The position numbers and the translations under genes were made by a program. From assembly GCA_907163375.1 (NCBI GenBank), contig CAJQUW010005362.1, positions 558,001-622,000 of the forward strand: a stretch of DNA of 64,000 bases. Direction: 5' to 3'. Shown here piece by piece: positions 51,969 to 64,000 of the stretch. Origin of the DNA: Prostheceraeus crozeri. Its lineage: Eukaryota > Platyhelminthes > Polycladida > Euryleptidae. Numbering within the stretch: the stretch's first letter is position 1; every line of letters begins with the position of its first letter. The notes below the pieces were generated by a model, which had not been told where the DNA came from, did no database searches, and worked only from the letters and a program-made list of their open reading frames with translations.

Positions 51969-54900
51969 GAAAAACAAAGATTTTTATATGCATCTGTAAA
52001 AGACATGCATTTCCTAAGCATTTGTTAAAGATGTGATACATATAACACAGGCGCCAAAGTATGAGAATTCTGAAAACCCTGAAACTCCATTTTCCTTAAG
52101 ACTTTAGCGCTTATCATTTTCAAAAACCTTCGCATTTAAAGTGCTGCAATCTGGATGCACCGCAATGATTTGAAGGAAAATATTGTATCAAATCAAGTCA
52201 CAGAATATGTCTCCCTACGATCTATAGATACACACTCTTATGCAGGACATATCCAACTTCATCACATTAACCTCAGGTAAAAAGGTGACGGTGACAAGAA
52301 TAACGATGAAGAACAAAAATATTATGCATTGTTTATTGTCGACTCTGGACGGATTAGTGATGCCAACACAGGGATCCTGGCTTCAGTATTGGTCTAAAAA
52401 TTCGTTTTTTCGTATTTTGTATCGGTGATACCGGTATTGACTTAACTTCATATATAGAATAGACCGGAATATTTCAAATGTGCAGCCATATATGGCCTCT
52501 CCGGCCAAAATACAAATTTTTATTTAGGTTTTTCTCTTGATAAAATTCACGATTTTTTGAGGTTTTCAAAAAAAATCTCTCGAGACTTGTATGAGTGATA
52601 CCAAACAAAGTGAGAAAGTCTGATTTCTGATTAAGCGCCATTAGTTAAGTTATCGCGAAATATGTAAGTATAATATCATGCATGATATACCGCAAACAAA
52701 TAAGAAGGGAAACAAATGGAATAAAATGAAAGGCAATAACATTTAGCTTATCAACTGCGTTGTGAACTAGAATGCTAGAATAATACTAGAATATTGTTCG
52801 ACATCGGAATTCTCAATTAACACGTGTAAATCTACTTGATACACCACATCACCCCGACAAAGAATGTGTACAAGCATGCTAAGTGCTCTATGGCATTAAA
52901 AGAAACTTCTTAATTTCTGAGAGCGATGATTTCAATCACGCTCTGTTGGTTTCTACGATTAGCCTTACCAATATCTATATCCTCGAGCACAAGCTAGTAA
53001 TCAGGGCTTTCGACTTTGATGCTCAAAGAACTGGTGAGCCAGTCACTGCAGTGTCGATCTTATCCTCTAGTGAATTTTGACAACTATTCAAGGAGAAGAA
53101 ATAGAGAGATGACGTGGTAGCCTACATGAAAATGTACATGTATACATAGTTTCATTCAGCCCAAAATTATTACTATATCCAGAAACAATTGTATGAGACA
53201 GGTGAAAGCTCACATGCTGCAAATTTCTGCACATAGGTTCCCCATGTTTTTCCATTGGGTCTCACAAAAATACGTGATTATCGGAAATACGTGGACACCA
53301 AAAGTCACTGAACGTAGTACTAGTTACTTTAGTTTTGGACCAATATCAAAAGTTAGTAGGAGGGGCCCCAAAGCCTCTGTCCGCGTAAAATTGGGCTGGC
53401 TGTCATTACAATATGTCAAAAGAAATTGTATTGCAGGACTAGTCCGTGTATTTACATACTTGTCAATCAGAAGCCAAGGAATCTCTTGTTCGTCTATTAA
53501 GTGTCGGCATGGGATTGAAGATGTGGGCGTCTTCAAGATCGTGCACACGCATGGAGGGGAGGGGTCTGCACGCGAGCGTCCTGTGTGAGCCTAGGATAAA
53601 ATTCCTTACAAATTCTAGGCTGACGTAAAGCTACATGCACTATAACTCTGCTGCATTACAATCTCCTCACCAACCGGCCACTTATCGGCTTTATGTCAGC
53701 ATAAATGCCTACTATAAAATAGACTGATAAAATCATATCCATGCACATATCCAATTAACATACAAATACAAATCGCTGACAACACATGATTGTATTATAT
53801 CGCATATACCACATATTCTCAATAAACGGTTGCGGAATGAAAATGTGACGTATCTGAATTTATCTTGATGTTACCTACTTCATAAATAGCAATCTAAGCT
53901 TTTTCTATCCTCTTTCTTCAATTTATTGTAATGGGGTCTAATTGCAAAAATACAAGAATATGGATTCCAATGAATTCATTATAGTGTCATGAATTATTTC
54001 ATAATATCGTTTTGTAGGTTGTAGCTTTTCGCGACACACAATTGATACGTCAATGCTGCTGAATGACAACAATATACTAAATCTTCTTAACAATGTTCGT
54101 AAATAGCAATTGTCATTCATAGTTGTACAGTCCTAGTTTTCCCACTATTGTTTCATGTCTTTCATATAGCAACATGGCAATGAATTCGTTTTTAAATTTC
54201 TTCTTGATGTGTAATATTTGATCAGATAATGCTTTGAACTTTATTCAGTGTGTCAAACGAACTTCAATCAATCATGCGTATTTACCAAAAAGTTTCTTAA
54301 GCAATCAGTTTTAATTTATGGGTTTGAAAGAAGCATCAAGTCAATTAAATAATCATGATCTTCATGTGTGTTATGTTGATTGTCAAGAATTTAAGATCTT
54401 AGGCCTATTAACAAGAATTATTAACAGCCATTATTAGGTAATACAAAAGTGACTTTATGTAGTCACACTCGATGGCAGTGGCTTTTTATTAATAAAACTC
54501 ACAAAAACATCTTAATTGTTGAATTAAGGAGATGGCTCCACTTGAAAAGGGTTATATGATTATTTTTTCAATTCATGTGCAGGTTCTATTCGTGCTGCAA
54601 AACCTGATGACTGTTTCACGAAGTTCGTAGTTTATACAATTTCTTCTTTGTAATGCCACCATAACTACATTGAGGAACTTGCCGGACAATGTAGTCCTGA
54701 TTTCGTGAACATTTGTATAATGATAATTCAATCGTCTTCAAACATGTAGTGCCTAAGACTCATGGTATTCAAAATCCTAGTGTTTTGCCATCAATTCCAC
54801 TTTCGTGAAAAATTGTTGAGTAAAATTTGCGTCATCCCAATGTCCGACGTTCGGTGGAAGCACTGCACATTCATCGGGCTCATTCCTTGATGAATGGTTG

Positions 54901-57625
54901 TCGCGGTCGTGAATTAGATATTTGTAATTGATTTATTTGTTCCTTTAAATGTTTGTATACATACATATATTCATCTACATTGTAAATGCATTCCTATTTT
55001 TGTTCTTCTATTCACTTATCGTTCTTATTTAATTTTCCCCCCTTTCTATCATAATATATTATTATTGAGATTTCTATATATATATATTAATTTATTTACT
55101 GATTATTCTTGTATTCAGTGTACATAACTATTTGTTTTTAGTCCAGCGCAGCATTTATTGTCCTCTCTGCGGCTGTGTGCTGATATCTGTCTTCAATTTT
55201 CATTGGTGTCCATGCCCACGTTGATGAGTATTTTAACATTTGCTCAGTTTGCCAGTCATATTCAGCTTACATGCACCTGACGAAGGTTCGGCCGAAAATA
55301 TGTGAACGAATATTAATAGACGAATATTCGAGTTCCGCAAAAAACTTTTTTCCTGGGTTCTATTCGAGAAAATACGGTGATTTCAAGAGTAATTGAAACA
55401 AATCCTCAAGTAACGAATTTTTTTGACTGATTAATTTTGGCTTAATTTTCGAAGAAATTTAGAATGCATTTCATACCGAAAATAGTCACTCAGGTTTTTT
55501 CGACATGATGAAGCATGAAAGAATGTAATATACCGCTTTCAGGGCTCGACCGAGCGAACAAAACATGACGCAGCCGAACACTAGAACCACTGTGCCACAG
55601 AGATCATCCTAATGAAGAATGAAATATGCTATTGAAACATGTGCAATGAAAGAAGACAAACTCCAATAAGCAGTGCGAAATTAATTCTTTCAATGATGAA
55701 TTTTTTCTTGCTTTCAAAATTCAGTGATGCACCATTCACATGTAGTAAGTATATATTCGAATCAATTTAGTTGACGGATTCGTCATGAAATGAACAATCA
55801 ACATATCAACTGTGTCTAACCCGTGCAACGTTTTGTCAAATTTAAGACGAATGACTATTAATTAATGAGATGACACAATAATTCACTAAATGGTGCGGAA
55901 AAACAACACGGGATACTTTTGGTCATATAACTAGATTACCCCTATATTATGTATAGGGGTATTTCCACAAATGACCAAAAATGACCTTGATCAATCAACA
56001 AATTTATTTATGAAATTATCCTGTCTTATGATATAGATCTTCTTTAATAATAATTGTGAGATCAAAATTTGAATTCTCCTTTTCTTTTCCTAAGAATATT
56101 CTTAATATGAGACAGTTTGACTACCACAAAGTTCCGTGAGGAAAATGCAACTACCTCGGATCGAAGTTTATGAAACGCGGATCGGACTTCCCTTGTTCAT
56201 GAATATAATAAAATGCAAGTTTAAATAAGTTCGAATAAGTTCAATAGGGATAATCGACCAATTGTGGTAACTTTGAATATGTACATTAATACTCGTACGG
56301 TGTATTGTGTATTGAGTTCCGAGCATTTATTGATTCGCAAACTATTTCAAAAAAAGACTGGAAGAATCGATCACTACAATATAAAGAATTATTTGTGCAT
56401 GATTATGGAGTTGCCAGAGGCGAGGGAAAGGGCCGTCTTTTTTTTGGTAGGACGTCTATAACTTGCTGAATTTATTTTTCGATCAATGCCATTATGATTT
56501 TCTGTGCATGGATTTCTTTCAGGATAAGTCAATAATCATATTCCTGTCCGTCTATTACTACAAATAAATTCGACTTTTAGTACCTGTTTTGCTTACTATT
56601 CATTCTCTAAATCAAGTTTGAAGTTTGGCGATATGATCATACTTCTGAATAGGTGCGTCGTGTATCGTCTAAGGAAAATGATAATTGCACATTCTTGAGA
56701 AATGTATCCCGAAGATAATTAACATCTTGATGAGACATGATGACATTTATCGGCCCTTCTTAAGTTCAGAATTGTGTTTCGAAATCGGGATCCCTGTGGC
56801 ATTTTGATGATCATGATTAATATTACATTTGACAATTCGGTCCACTTTGTAGAGATTGACTATTGACAACCAATAGCAGTGTTAAGTTTACGTTCATCTT
56901 CACAATTTGAACTCAGTTCAGATCAAGTTCAAGGATATCAAAAGGAAGGTCACTCTGATCCAATTCATTAATAAAATTTCATGCCGTTCATCCATTTGAA
57001 AGCTTGATTAAATTCAATTTGCTTCCACACACTTTTGTATAAATAAATGACAACTTTAAAATAGACAATATCGATTAATTAGGTAGCAAGTTACAAAAAA
57101 TGAAACGATGGAGAAGTTATTTAGTAGGTGTATAGGATGATAGATTATTGCGACTAATTAAGTCTACAAAACGACAGGAATACACAACGAGCATTCTTCC
57201 CATAATCGATTGCATTCGAAATCACTTGAATAACAGGCAGTACTGCTCATTGTACTTTTATTAACATTATTCGCTGGGGTATTAGATATATAGATTATAT
57301 AGATTAGCTCTATAATTCCTGTAATCGTTGTGTCCGAGAGGCTGACAGTGTTTTGAAATTTAAGCGAAACTATATATGTGATTTCTTCAAAACCTTCTAA
57401 TTGATGTTCATTCTCTTTTATCTACCTAATCATGTTTTTCTGTATGCTAGAGGACCATTGTAAATTAGCTATTGCTACCAGTGTTATCCTCTTAAAATAA
57501 AGATTTTATTATTATTATTATTAGCTAAGCTTGCATATTGTTTTGGCCTAGAAGCAAGGGTTTATACATGAACCAAATAGAATGATAGTCTACTAGCAAG
57601 ATTGTAAATTCGTATAGCTCATTCA
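51969..57625. other. Probable intronic or intergenic DNA
   Basis: About 5.6 kb of AT-rich DNA with no convincing coding unit, likely an intron of the NIPA-like gene. It includes an AT microsatellite near 55074-55090, a (TTA)n run at about 57508-57530, and an AT-rich tract with the word CCTGACGAAGG near 55272. Open frames near 53193-53628 show no motif. Confidence 0.45.
55534..55608 (-). CDS. Weak exon candidate resembling the NIPA C-terminal segment
   Basis: A 75-nt open stretch on the minus strand bounded by an acceptor (CTTCATTAG) and a donor (GCG/GTATAT). It would encode DLCGTVVLVFGCVMFCSLGR, hydrophobic and loosely similar to the DxxGxLxGFxTxxxGIFLLH segment in the exon at 51386-51966. 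It might be a relic of a duplicated exon or chance. Confidence 0.15.
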
Positions 57626-57633
57626 CAACACAA

Positions 57634-59069
57634 TAGGGAGTCAAGCGGTTAATTATAAATTAACCGGTTAACCGACGAGAAATTAACCGGTTAACCGATG
57701 TAATACTAGTAACATGGATGTTTTTCAATTCCATGTGACTATACAAGGCTTATATAGTCGCACTGAGTATAGTGTATGAGTATATGCATGTTTGCCTGTT
57801 ATACCAGTTGAGTAAGCTCGCTTACTTTATGGACATAAACATTTTCTACTGATTGCTTGTAGGTCTACTTCCTTAATATTTTATTTTCAAGAATACTGTT
57901 ATGTTTTAGTATACCCTCGTGAATATTTTTCCGTCTAGCTAACTTGAACCTAAAATCAATTTCACGGAATGTGCCTAATTCCATGTTAATTATTCAAAAT
58001 AATAAATTATAAAATCTAAATCCACTAATAATAATAATAATGTATATTTTACCATAAAATCTGTACAAAACATTCAATGTGAGGTACCAGTATGGTAATT
58101 CACAACTTATATAGGATGTGACCAGATAATATAAAACAACGGCTACACAAAGCTATCTTTAGGTTACTAATATATTTATGTTATTATTGATACATCAATA
58201 TTAATATGTTGAATTCCCTGTAGATGGTCATGTGTAGAAGACTGATATCAATTAGAATTACTTTTTATACAAGATCACTTGATATTCCTCTACTTTTAAA
58301 TTACTCATAATGAGCCAAGACTTATCACAATTGATGTGGTTAGGTAACACATCACAAGTAACAATATACCCGGTAGGCTATATCATTATTCTCTATTGCT
58401 AATCAAAACATCAATCTTATCTGGAATTAAAAACTTCCTTGTTATCATAATGGAATGGATCTTGGATGATCAGATATCAACTATTGTAACAACAAAATAT
58501 ACGTATAAGAGTATTTTATCAAAACGATCTGGGAAAACGAAGAAATCAGGTAGAGTTATTGTGATGCAGAAAAACGATGGCTTCTGCTGTTTCGAGTCTC
58601 AAGTTCATCCGTTTTTCATTGTAAATATTTCCCATTAAGCTAAAAAGGCGCTCAGAGCTTGCTGAAGTTGCTGGTATTTGTAGGTATAATTTAGCAAGCT
58701 TTGCTATTCTTGGGAAACGATTTTCATTTGTCTTCCACCAGCATAACGGGTCTAAATCAGGACTGGTAGATGGATCTAAATCGTAAAGAGCAAACTCCTC
58801 TTCCAATGAGCGGCTTGAGTTTTTTTTTGATCCAGATGAACTCAAAAGCATAGTTAATTTGCTTAACTTCCTTCTTTGGCGAATCATTTCCCGGATCCAC
58901 CATTTGTGGCTCGCAAGTTCCACTCATGTTTTGGCGAACCTTCCACTCATGTTTTGGCGGTAGTTGCAATGTAGCAGAAAAGTTGGGAAAGCGTCGGTTA
59001 ACCGATCAATTATTTTTTAACCGGTTAAATTTAATTAACCGGTTAACCGGTTAACCGCTTGACTCCCTA
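57634..59069 (-). mobile_element. hAT element, internally deleted, with 8-bp duplication
   Basis: Terminal inverted repeats TAGGGAGTCAAGCGGTTAA are flanked by identical 8-bp duplications CAACACAA at 57626-57633 and 59070-59077, the hAT hallmark. Both ends carry repeated AACCGGTTAACCG words, probably transposase-binding sites. At 1436 bp it is too short for a full hAT; the middle is AT-rich non-coding DNA with a transposase fragment. Confidence 0.93.
58546..58923 (-). pseudogene. hAT transposase C-terminal fragment
   Basis: Reads PLCWWKTNENRFPRIAKLAK, then LQIPATSASSERLFSLMGNI and AIVFLHHN: the hAT dimerisation domain. The N-terminal finger and catalytic core are absent, so this is a deletion derivative that would depend on a transposase made elsewhere. 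Confidence 0.9.
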
Positions 59070-59077
59070 CAACACAA

Positions 59078-60470
59078 CACAAAGCTTCATTTCAACATTC
59101 AAATTACAGTGAAAATTGACGGCGTTCGATTGACGCCATTATCGTTAAAAACGCAGCCGTTCAGTTAAATTGTATGGAGTTAAGCAACAAACTGCCGATT
59201 TGTAAATTTGCTCAAGCTGTTCAGTAGTTCAACAGTCTGATTCAACGTTCAGCAGTATCATTGAATTACAAATCTGAGAAGTTTTCGACTCATCTGTAAG
59301 TGCTACTGACAGTATAGGGGTGCATCGAGTTCTAGCGGCATCCAATGTACCTATGTTTTGAATGTCTAGTCTCTAAAAAAATAATGCATGTTGCATAGAA
59401 AGGATTTTCAAAAATGTATGTAATCACATATTTCTCTAAGTCTATTTTCAGATCACCAGTTGTTGTAGACCAGAGGAGTTCCTGACTGTGACGCTCAACG
59501 ACGTCTCGAGATCTATTTTACTGTCTTCTCGCGTATTGTGAGCTGAGTTGCTAATCGTTTACAGCAATTGTTTGAGATCATGTTGAGACTCAAGAGTCTT
59601 TGACTCTTGTTTTAAAATCAAAGCTTGAGAAATGAAATAGAGTAGCCTATATACATGCATAATCAGCAGAAGATCAAAGAAGTGAAGAAATATGGCATAT
59701 GGGGAGCAATTGGAACTATAGAAAAATATGCATGTAAATAACATAATGTCTGACATTCTTATTGTTATGACATTAATGAATGCAGCTTTTGATATGATTA
59801 TGACTTTTCGAAATGGGGATGTTCCTTATCAAACGTCTTTTCGAGGCGCTATTGAAATATTGCCATCTTACAAATTCATGATCTCGAGAGCACTGATGAG
59901 AATCGTCAGCAGATACACGAAATTTCAACGGGGATTGAAGATAGTGCAATGATAATTTACCCCTAAAAACACATTTCATCGGTCGGACTCCCTATACTGT
60001 TTCATCTTCCCGGTTGTAAACGCGAAATTCTAATTCGAATCAGCGATTATCAGACAGGCATGCATCTAATGTAGTAGTAGAAAACGCTTATTTTCTTGAA
60101 ATGGAAATCATCATCACAAATTACATATACAGAGATTGAGGATACAATGAGTCATATTCAGAGAGTCAAAAAAGTAAAAAAAAAATGAGAAAGTTATCAA
60201 AGTTACATTTTGTTCAGAATGCTGATATATGTTGGCAAAAAGGAAGACTTTCGCGTGAGAGTACGGGTAGAAGGTACTTCATTTTGGCATGAGCAAGGAG
60301 ACATTTTCGGTGCAATGTCATTGAGTAAATGGAAGTAATGGGACATTTTGTGGAAAAGCTTAACCGCTGAAGTGTGGCGACGTTCAAGCAATGGAACAAA
60401 TGAAGTGCAATCGCAACTGGGACCACAAATGATTTGGGATCAACGTTGAGCATCACATGATGATGAGCAT
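59078..60470. other. Non-coding stretch
   Basis: No coding signal, RNA gene or clear transposon end was seen. Confidence 0.45.
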
Positions 60471-60473
60471 CAA

Positions 60474-61600
60474 CGTGAATAACATTCATGAGATGAGATT
60501 CAGGCTACGTCACACGTGTAATGTACATTTCTTATTTGACGGTCGTTTTATTCACTCAATGCGACGGGGTGGCAATGGGTAGTTCACTCGGATGCCTATT
60601 CGCCAATATTTTCTAGGCTTCTTAGAGAAAAAACTGTCCGCTGAAATGGAGTCGTCTTTTTCAATTTTACTGTCGGCATATTGATGATACTTTCGTTGTC
60701 ACATATGATAAACACAGTACCCTAAATTCATTTCATTGCTTGAATAATGTTCATGACCACATTCGTTTCACATACCAGTTTGAGAGAGACAATACTTTGC
60801 CATTTTTAGATCTATTAATACATCGTAGTAGTGATGGTCATTTCGTGACGAATGTCTACAGAAAACCTACGTTTTCTGGGTTTTATCTCAACTATAGCGG
60901 CTTTTTTCCTATATCGCATAAACGTGGCCTCGTCCGTACTCTGTTTGTAGGAGCTCTCCGCATATGCTCACCTGAACATTTTAAAGACGAATGCGATCTC
61001 AAGTCTCTTTTGAAACGTAATTTTATCCCAATCATATTATTGAGAAGTATAGGGTTAATCGAGTCCCTGATTACCACTGCTGATACTGTAAAGAAGACTG
61101 TTTACTGAAGTTTGTCCCTTTATGGCAATAAACAGGCTTCTCCGTTCATCTCATGGATGTATTTTCAGTTCGCTTGAGAGGCAGTTTTCGGCTGCCAAGC
61201 CTGTTATCCGTTTTTTTGTACAGCCCGTGTTCCTCATGCTTCCCCTAAGGATCACTTGCCAACGACTTCGACCTCCCCCTCATGAAAAATCTCACATAAT
61301 TTCATGAGATTTTCCTTCTATAACGGGAGAGAGGCATCTCTATTTAATTCCTCCTAAAACGGGAAAGAGGTTCGTTCATCTCTATGCAAATAGAAGACTC
61401 ACGTGACTGACCTTGCTCTGCTATGACAGGTCTGGTTTCACGTGTGACGTGGCCTGTGTCTGCCTCTCTTCTCATGAATGTTATTCACGCTGAAACACAT
61501 GTCATGTCCAAATCACTTGCTGGGTCCTTCTCGTAAATACCAGCCGAAACATGTTCAGGTTTTATTTAATTTATCTTACTTCAATTTTCTTGAATAAATT
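60474..61600 (+). pseudogene. Penelope-like element remnant 2 with inverted flanks
   Basis: In order: CDGVAMGSSLGCLFANIF (palm, about 60554-60606), RHIDDTFVVTYDKHSTLNSF (catalytic Asp pair, about 60670-60730), FERDNTLPFLDLLIHR and VYRKPTFSGFYLNY (60780-60900), then KDHLPT of the linker (about 61250). The GIY-YIG nuclease is not readable. Stops and shifts make it dead. A stretch of about 50 bp (CGTGAATAACATTCATGAGA onwards, 60474-60526) recurs inverted at 61436-61491, a flanking arrangement known for Penelope-like elements. A different subfamily from the copy at 7940. Confidence 0.75.
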
Positions 61601-62079
61601 TCGCCTGATGTTCTCCACGCTATTCTTATTCAAAACTATCAATCGGCACAACTGCTTCAACCTTTTGATGGATTGAAAAATTATAATAATTTTTCAATAA
61701 GCCTAAATTGACAAATTGGTCCAGTTTGTCAAAGTTGTAGATTGCATTTGTCAAATATAATATTAGGAAAGCGAAAGAACTAAATGAAGGTGCGGTACAC
61801 CTGATGACGTGGAATAAAATCCTGAATTCGAGTAGTTCCAAGTTATCAAAATTGAATTATGCCTTGTTCACACGTTTCATGTATCGCAGGCCTGTTGCTT
61901 TATCAGACGATATAATATTTATAGATATGCCGATGTGGATAATTACTATGGTCTGATAAAGCATAAGACACACATAGCAAGTGAGGAATGCATTATTCAA
62001 GTTTGGCAGATCAGTCTATTACTCATTCAGTTCTTGACAAGGTCAGTTTCGGCACTAACACTCATTGACAGTGGTATGG

Positions 62080-62291
62080 TAGCAGAGGTGGAAAAGAGGA
62101 GGATCAGAAAATACGGACACTGGAAGAGAAGAGGAAACAGCATCGCACTCGCGATAATTGAAGGAGAAACGGAAGGAAGAGGACGACGTGGAGGACGGAG
62201 AATGGACAACGTCATCAAGTGGCAGAGTGGGATTCAAGCGATGCACAACTATGCCATGAAAGAAGGCCCAACCAGGGCTATGGCAATATGA
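62080..62291 (+). pseudogene. LINE C-terminal remnant
   Basis: KRRIRKYGHWKRRGNSIALA, then IIEGETEGRGRRGGRR and MDNVIKWQSG. This is the RRxRxxGHxxRR...GxxEGxRxRGR...DNIxxWxG signature found at the C-terminus of jockey/RTE-type LINE proteins. Upstream parts are missing. Confidence 0.7.
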
Positions 62292-62299
62292 GCTGAGAG

Positions 62300-63100
62300 C
62301 AATTTCGGCACACCAAATCTGGTTGTGAAGGTTCGATAAATGTCACTCGTGTCGTATCAAGATGTTACTTCGAGCAGTAACTCTCCCATCCATTACTTAC
62401 CTCACTTTTTAAAGGCTACGCAACACAGCAATTCAGAAGCATACTATGCACCAAGTTTAATTTACGGAGAGAAAGAGGGAGAGGGGGAGAGAGAGTGGAT
62501 AGTAAATAACTAATAATCGAATTTGTGGTCAATAATAGCCCAACGAGAACATTATCGTCGACTCACTGCAAAATAAATTCATACACCAAGGATAATTATA
62601 TCACCAATCGAAAAGCGCATGCAGTGAGCAATTTAAAGGCGCTCTTTTATTAAGAAAGATGCCTTTATCGAATTTAAGGACAAAAAGAAGACGCCTAGAA
62701 ACTGTGTCATTACCAAACATGCCATTATTTCCTCATTATGGGATCACATGCTTTAAGTTCAATATTCTTCTAATAAGCATTGGAGAAAATCTGTTGCATT
62801 ATCCACAGTCAACCACTGTAATTGGAAATTCTAGAACATTTCGCTTTGCAAACAGAGTAGAAGCATTAAGACAGCCACCTAAGAATTATCACTTATCAAA
62901 AAATATAGTCAACGTGCCAAGGTACTGGTAGGGTATTAACCAGGGATCTGGAGCGGGAGGTAGGTAAATCGGAGCGGAGCGATTTTGAACTGATCAGAAC
63001 ATGTATAAATTCGTGAATACATGAAGGCATTGGCATGCCAAACAAAGTAACGCCTTATGCTATAATAAGAAGTCAATAAGTAGTTAGAGTTACTACTCTT
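62300..63100. other. Non-coding stretch
   Basis: A GA-rich simple tract near 62466-62496 and otherwise AT-rich DNA. An open frame at 62659-62931 has no recognisable motif. Confidence 0.4.
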
Positions 63101-63104
63101 GTTA

Positions 63105-63895
63105 TTACCTGATTTCTTTAGTCTTAATTAGTCCGAAGAATCCTAGTCTTCTGAATGACCGAAATGTACTACACAACAATCCCGAACTCAAGTTGTCAAT
63201 CGCAGAATTACGCCAAATAACGAACATCATCAGCTGTTTGGAACCCATTTCAGAAGCTGCATAACGTTTACAAGGCGATGTTGTAACTTCAGGCATGATT
63301 CTATCTCTACTCCATTTGGTACATAATCGATTTAATAAATTGAGAGACGAAGTTGGCTTAGGAGTCAGCTCGCTGTTGACTTCCATGATAGTCTTGTGAG
63401 AAGAACCAATCAGTATTGGATGGATCCAGTTTCAGCCACAGCACTAGACCCACGTCTTAGGCATGGCTTCGTAGCAGAGGAGGATGTGCGTCGAAAACTA
63501 AAAGATATGGTCCTGACGAAATTGACTGCATGCAATGAAGTACACAGTCAGTACAGGACTCAATTTCACGAACATCAGAATCCACACAATCTGCCTCATC
63601 ATCTCTTTTTGATGATCTTCCCTGTGACACGAATGAAGGGATGACTGTTAGGGAGGAGTTAGAAATTTACTTAGCGGAAAGGAAAATCCCAAGGAATGAT
63701 TGTCCCTTACAGTTTTGGAAGGAACGCAGAAACAACAAGACTCTTCGGAAAGCTGCACGGGAAGTGCTGTGCATACCAGCGACTTCAGGAAGTTCAGAGA
63801 GGATGTTTTCCAATCGAGATATCTAAGTTAAGCACTGCGAAATCCAATTTCTCCCAAATTGCTGGAAACGAATTTTTTTATTAAACGAAATAGTG
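63105..63895 (+). pseudogene. hAT transposase remnant 2
   Basis: Plus-strand pieces in order: LRQITNIISCLEPISEA and ILSLLHLVHNRFNKLRDEVG (63200-63350), then ALDPRLRHGF (63440-63475), EELEIYLAERKIP, PLQFWKERRNNK and VLCIPATSGSSERMFS (63650-63815, dimerisation domain). Stops and frame changes separate the pieces. Not closely related to the hAT at 57634 in this domain. Confidence 0.8.
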
Positions 63896-64000
63896 ACCTT
63901 CGCAACAAATGACTGGTATGATGATAATGAGCTATAATACTGATTAATCATGGAATAAAAGTTCAATTATGTCTACTACTTTTTATTTCTTATATTTTTG

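Noticed and set aside
53193-53628. Possible genes near 53.2-53.6 kb
   Set aside because: Overlapping frames on both strands with no recognisable protein; the less AT-rich patch probably explains the open frames.
55260-55300. Hammerhead-ribozyme-like CTGACGA followed by GGCCGAAA
   Set aside because: The core words are present, but the stem II closing pair would be A-C and no convincing stems I and III flank it.

Overview
This is eukaryotic DNA from an animal, most likely a marine invertebrate. The evidence is spliceosomal introns, AATAAA signals, a NIPA-type magnesium transporter exon, AT-rich intergenic DNA and a dense layer of metazoan transposons. Recurrent 'taggcctac' words remind me of echinoderm or other invertebrate deuterostome genomes, but that is only an impression.

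Layout. 0.1-2.8 kb: a decayed piggyBac gene that still shows two introns. 4.0-4.7 kb: a MITE-like inverted-repeat element. 8-9.2 kb: a Penelope-like element (PLE) remnant. 9.3-15.3 kb: a small palindromic element hit by three TTAA-specific insertions (two piggyBacs with long open transposase genes and one 169-bp MITE). 15.86-49.94 kb: a fourth piggyBac, split by a 31.5-kb Polinton (17341-48849) that is flanked by a perfect 6-bp duplication, ATGTTC. The Polinton is itself interrupted by a nearly complete CR1/L2-type LINE (about 39.57-43.2 kb), so nesting is three deep. 50-64 kb: the last exon of a NIPA-like host gene (minus strand), long non-coding DNA, a 1.4-kb hAT element with an 8-bp duplication, a second PLE remnant, a LINE 3' remnant and a second hAT remnant.

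The Polinton is the centrepiece. Apart from the LINE insertion it looks largely whole, and its ends are nearly identical, so it is probably young. It carries the family hallmarks: protein-primed DNA polymerase B, integrase with chromodomain, adenovirus-type protease, packaging ATPase, major capsid protein and small basic virion-type proteins. It also carries genes not usually listed for the group. The clearest is a two-repeat TATA-binding-protein-like gene of core-TBP length (35238-35783). It follows two tandem PC4-like small genes. The element also has three promoters in which a TATA box lies exactly 20 nt from an initiator-like TCA motif. Together these suggest an element that brings part of its own transcription-initiation machinery. 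Further extras are a free-standing copy of the polymerase's N-terminal domain, a DEDDh exonuclease-like protein, two tiny RING-like proteins of identical spacing, a Cys-rich protein and a pair of large paralogous probable structural proteins.

The terminal inverted repeats are very unequal. The left end holds a 5.9-kb array of 17 units of two lengths (about 488 and 306 bp) in a higher-order pattern; the right end holds about 2.5 units. All functional calls are from reading motifs by eye; no searches were run.
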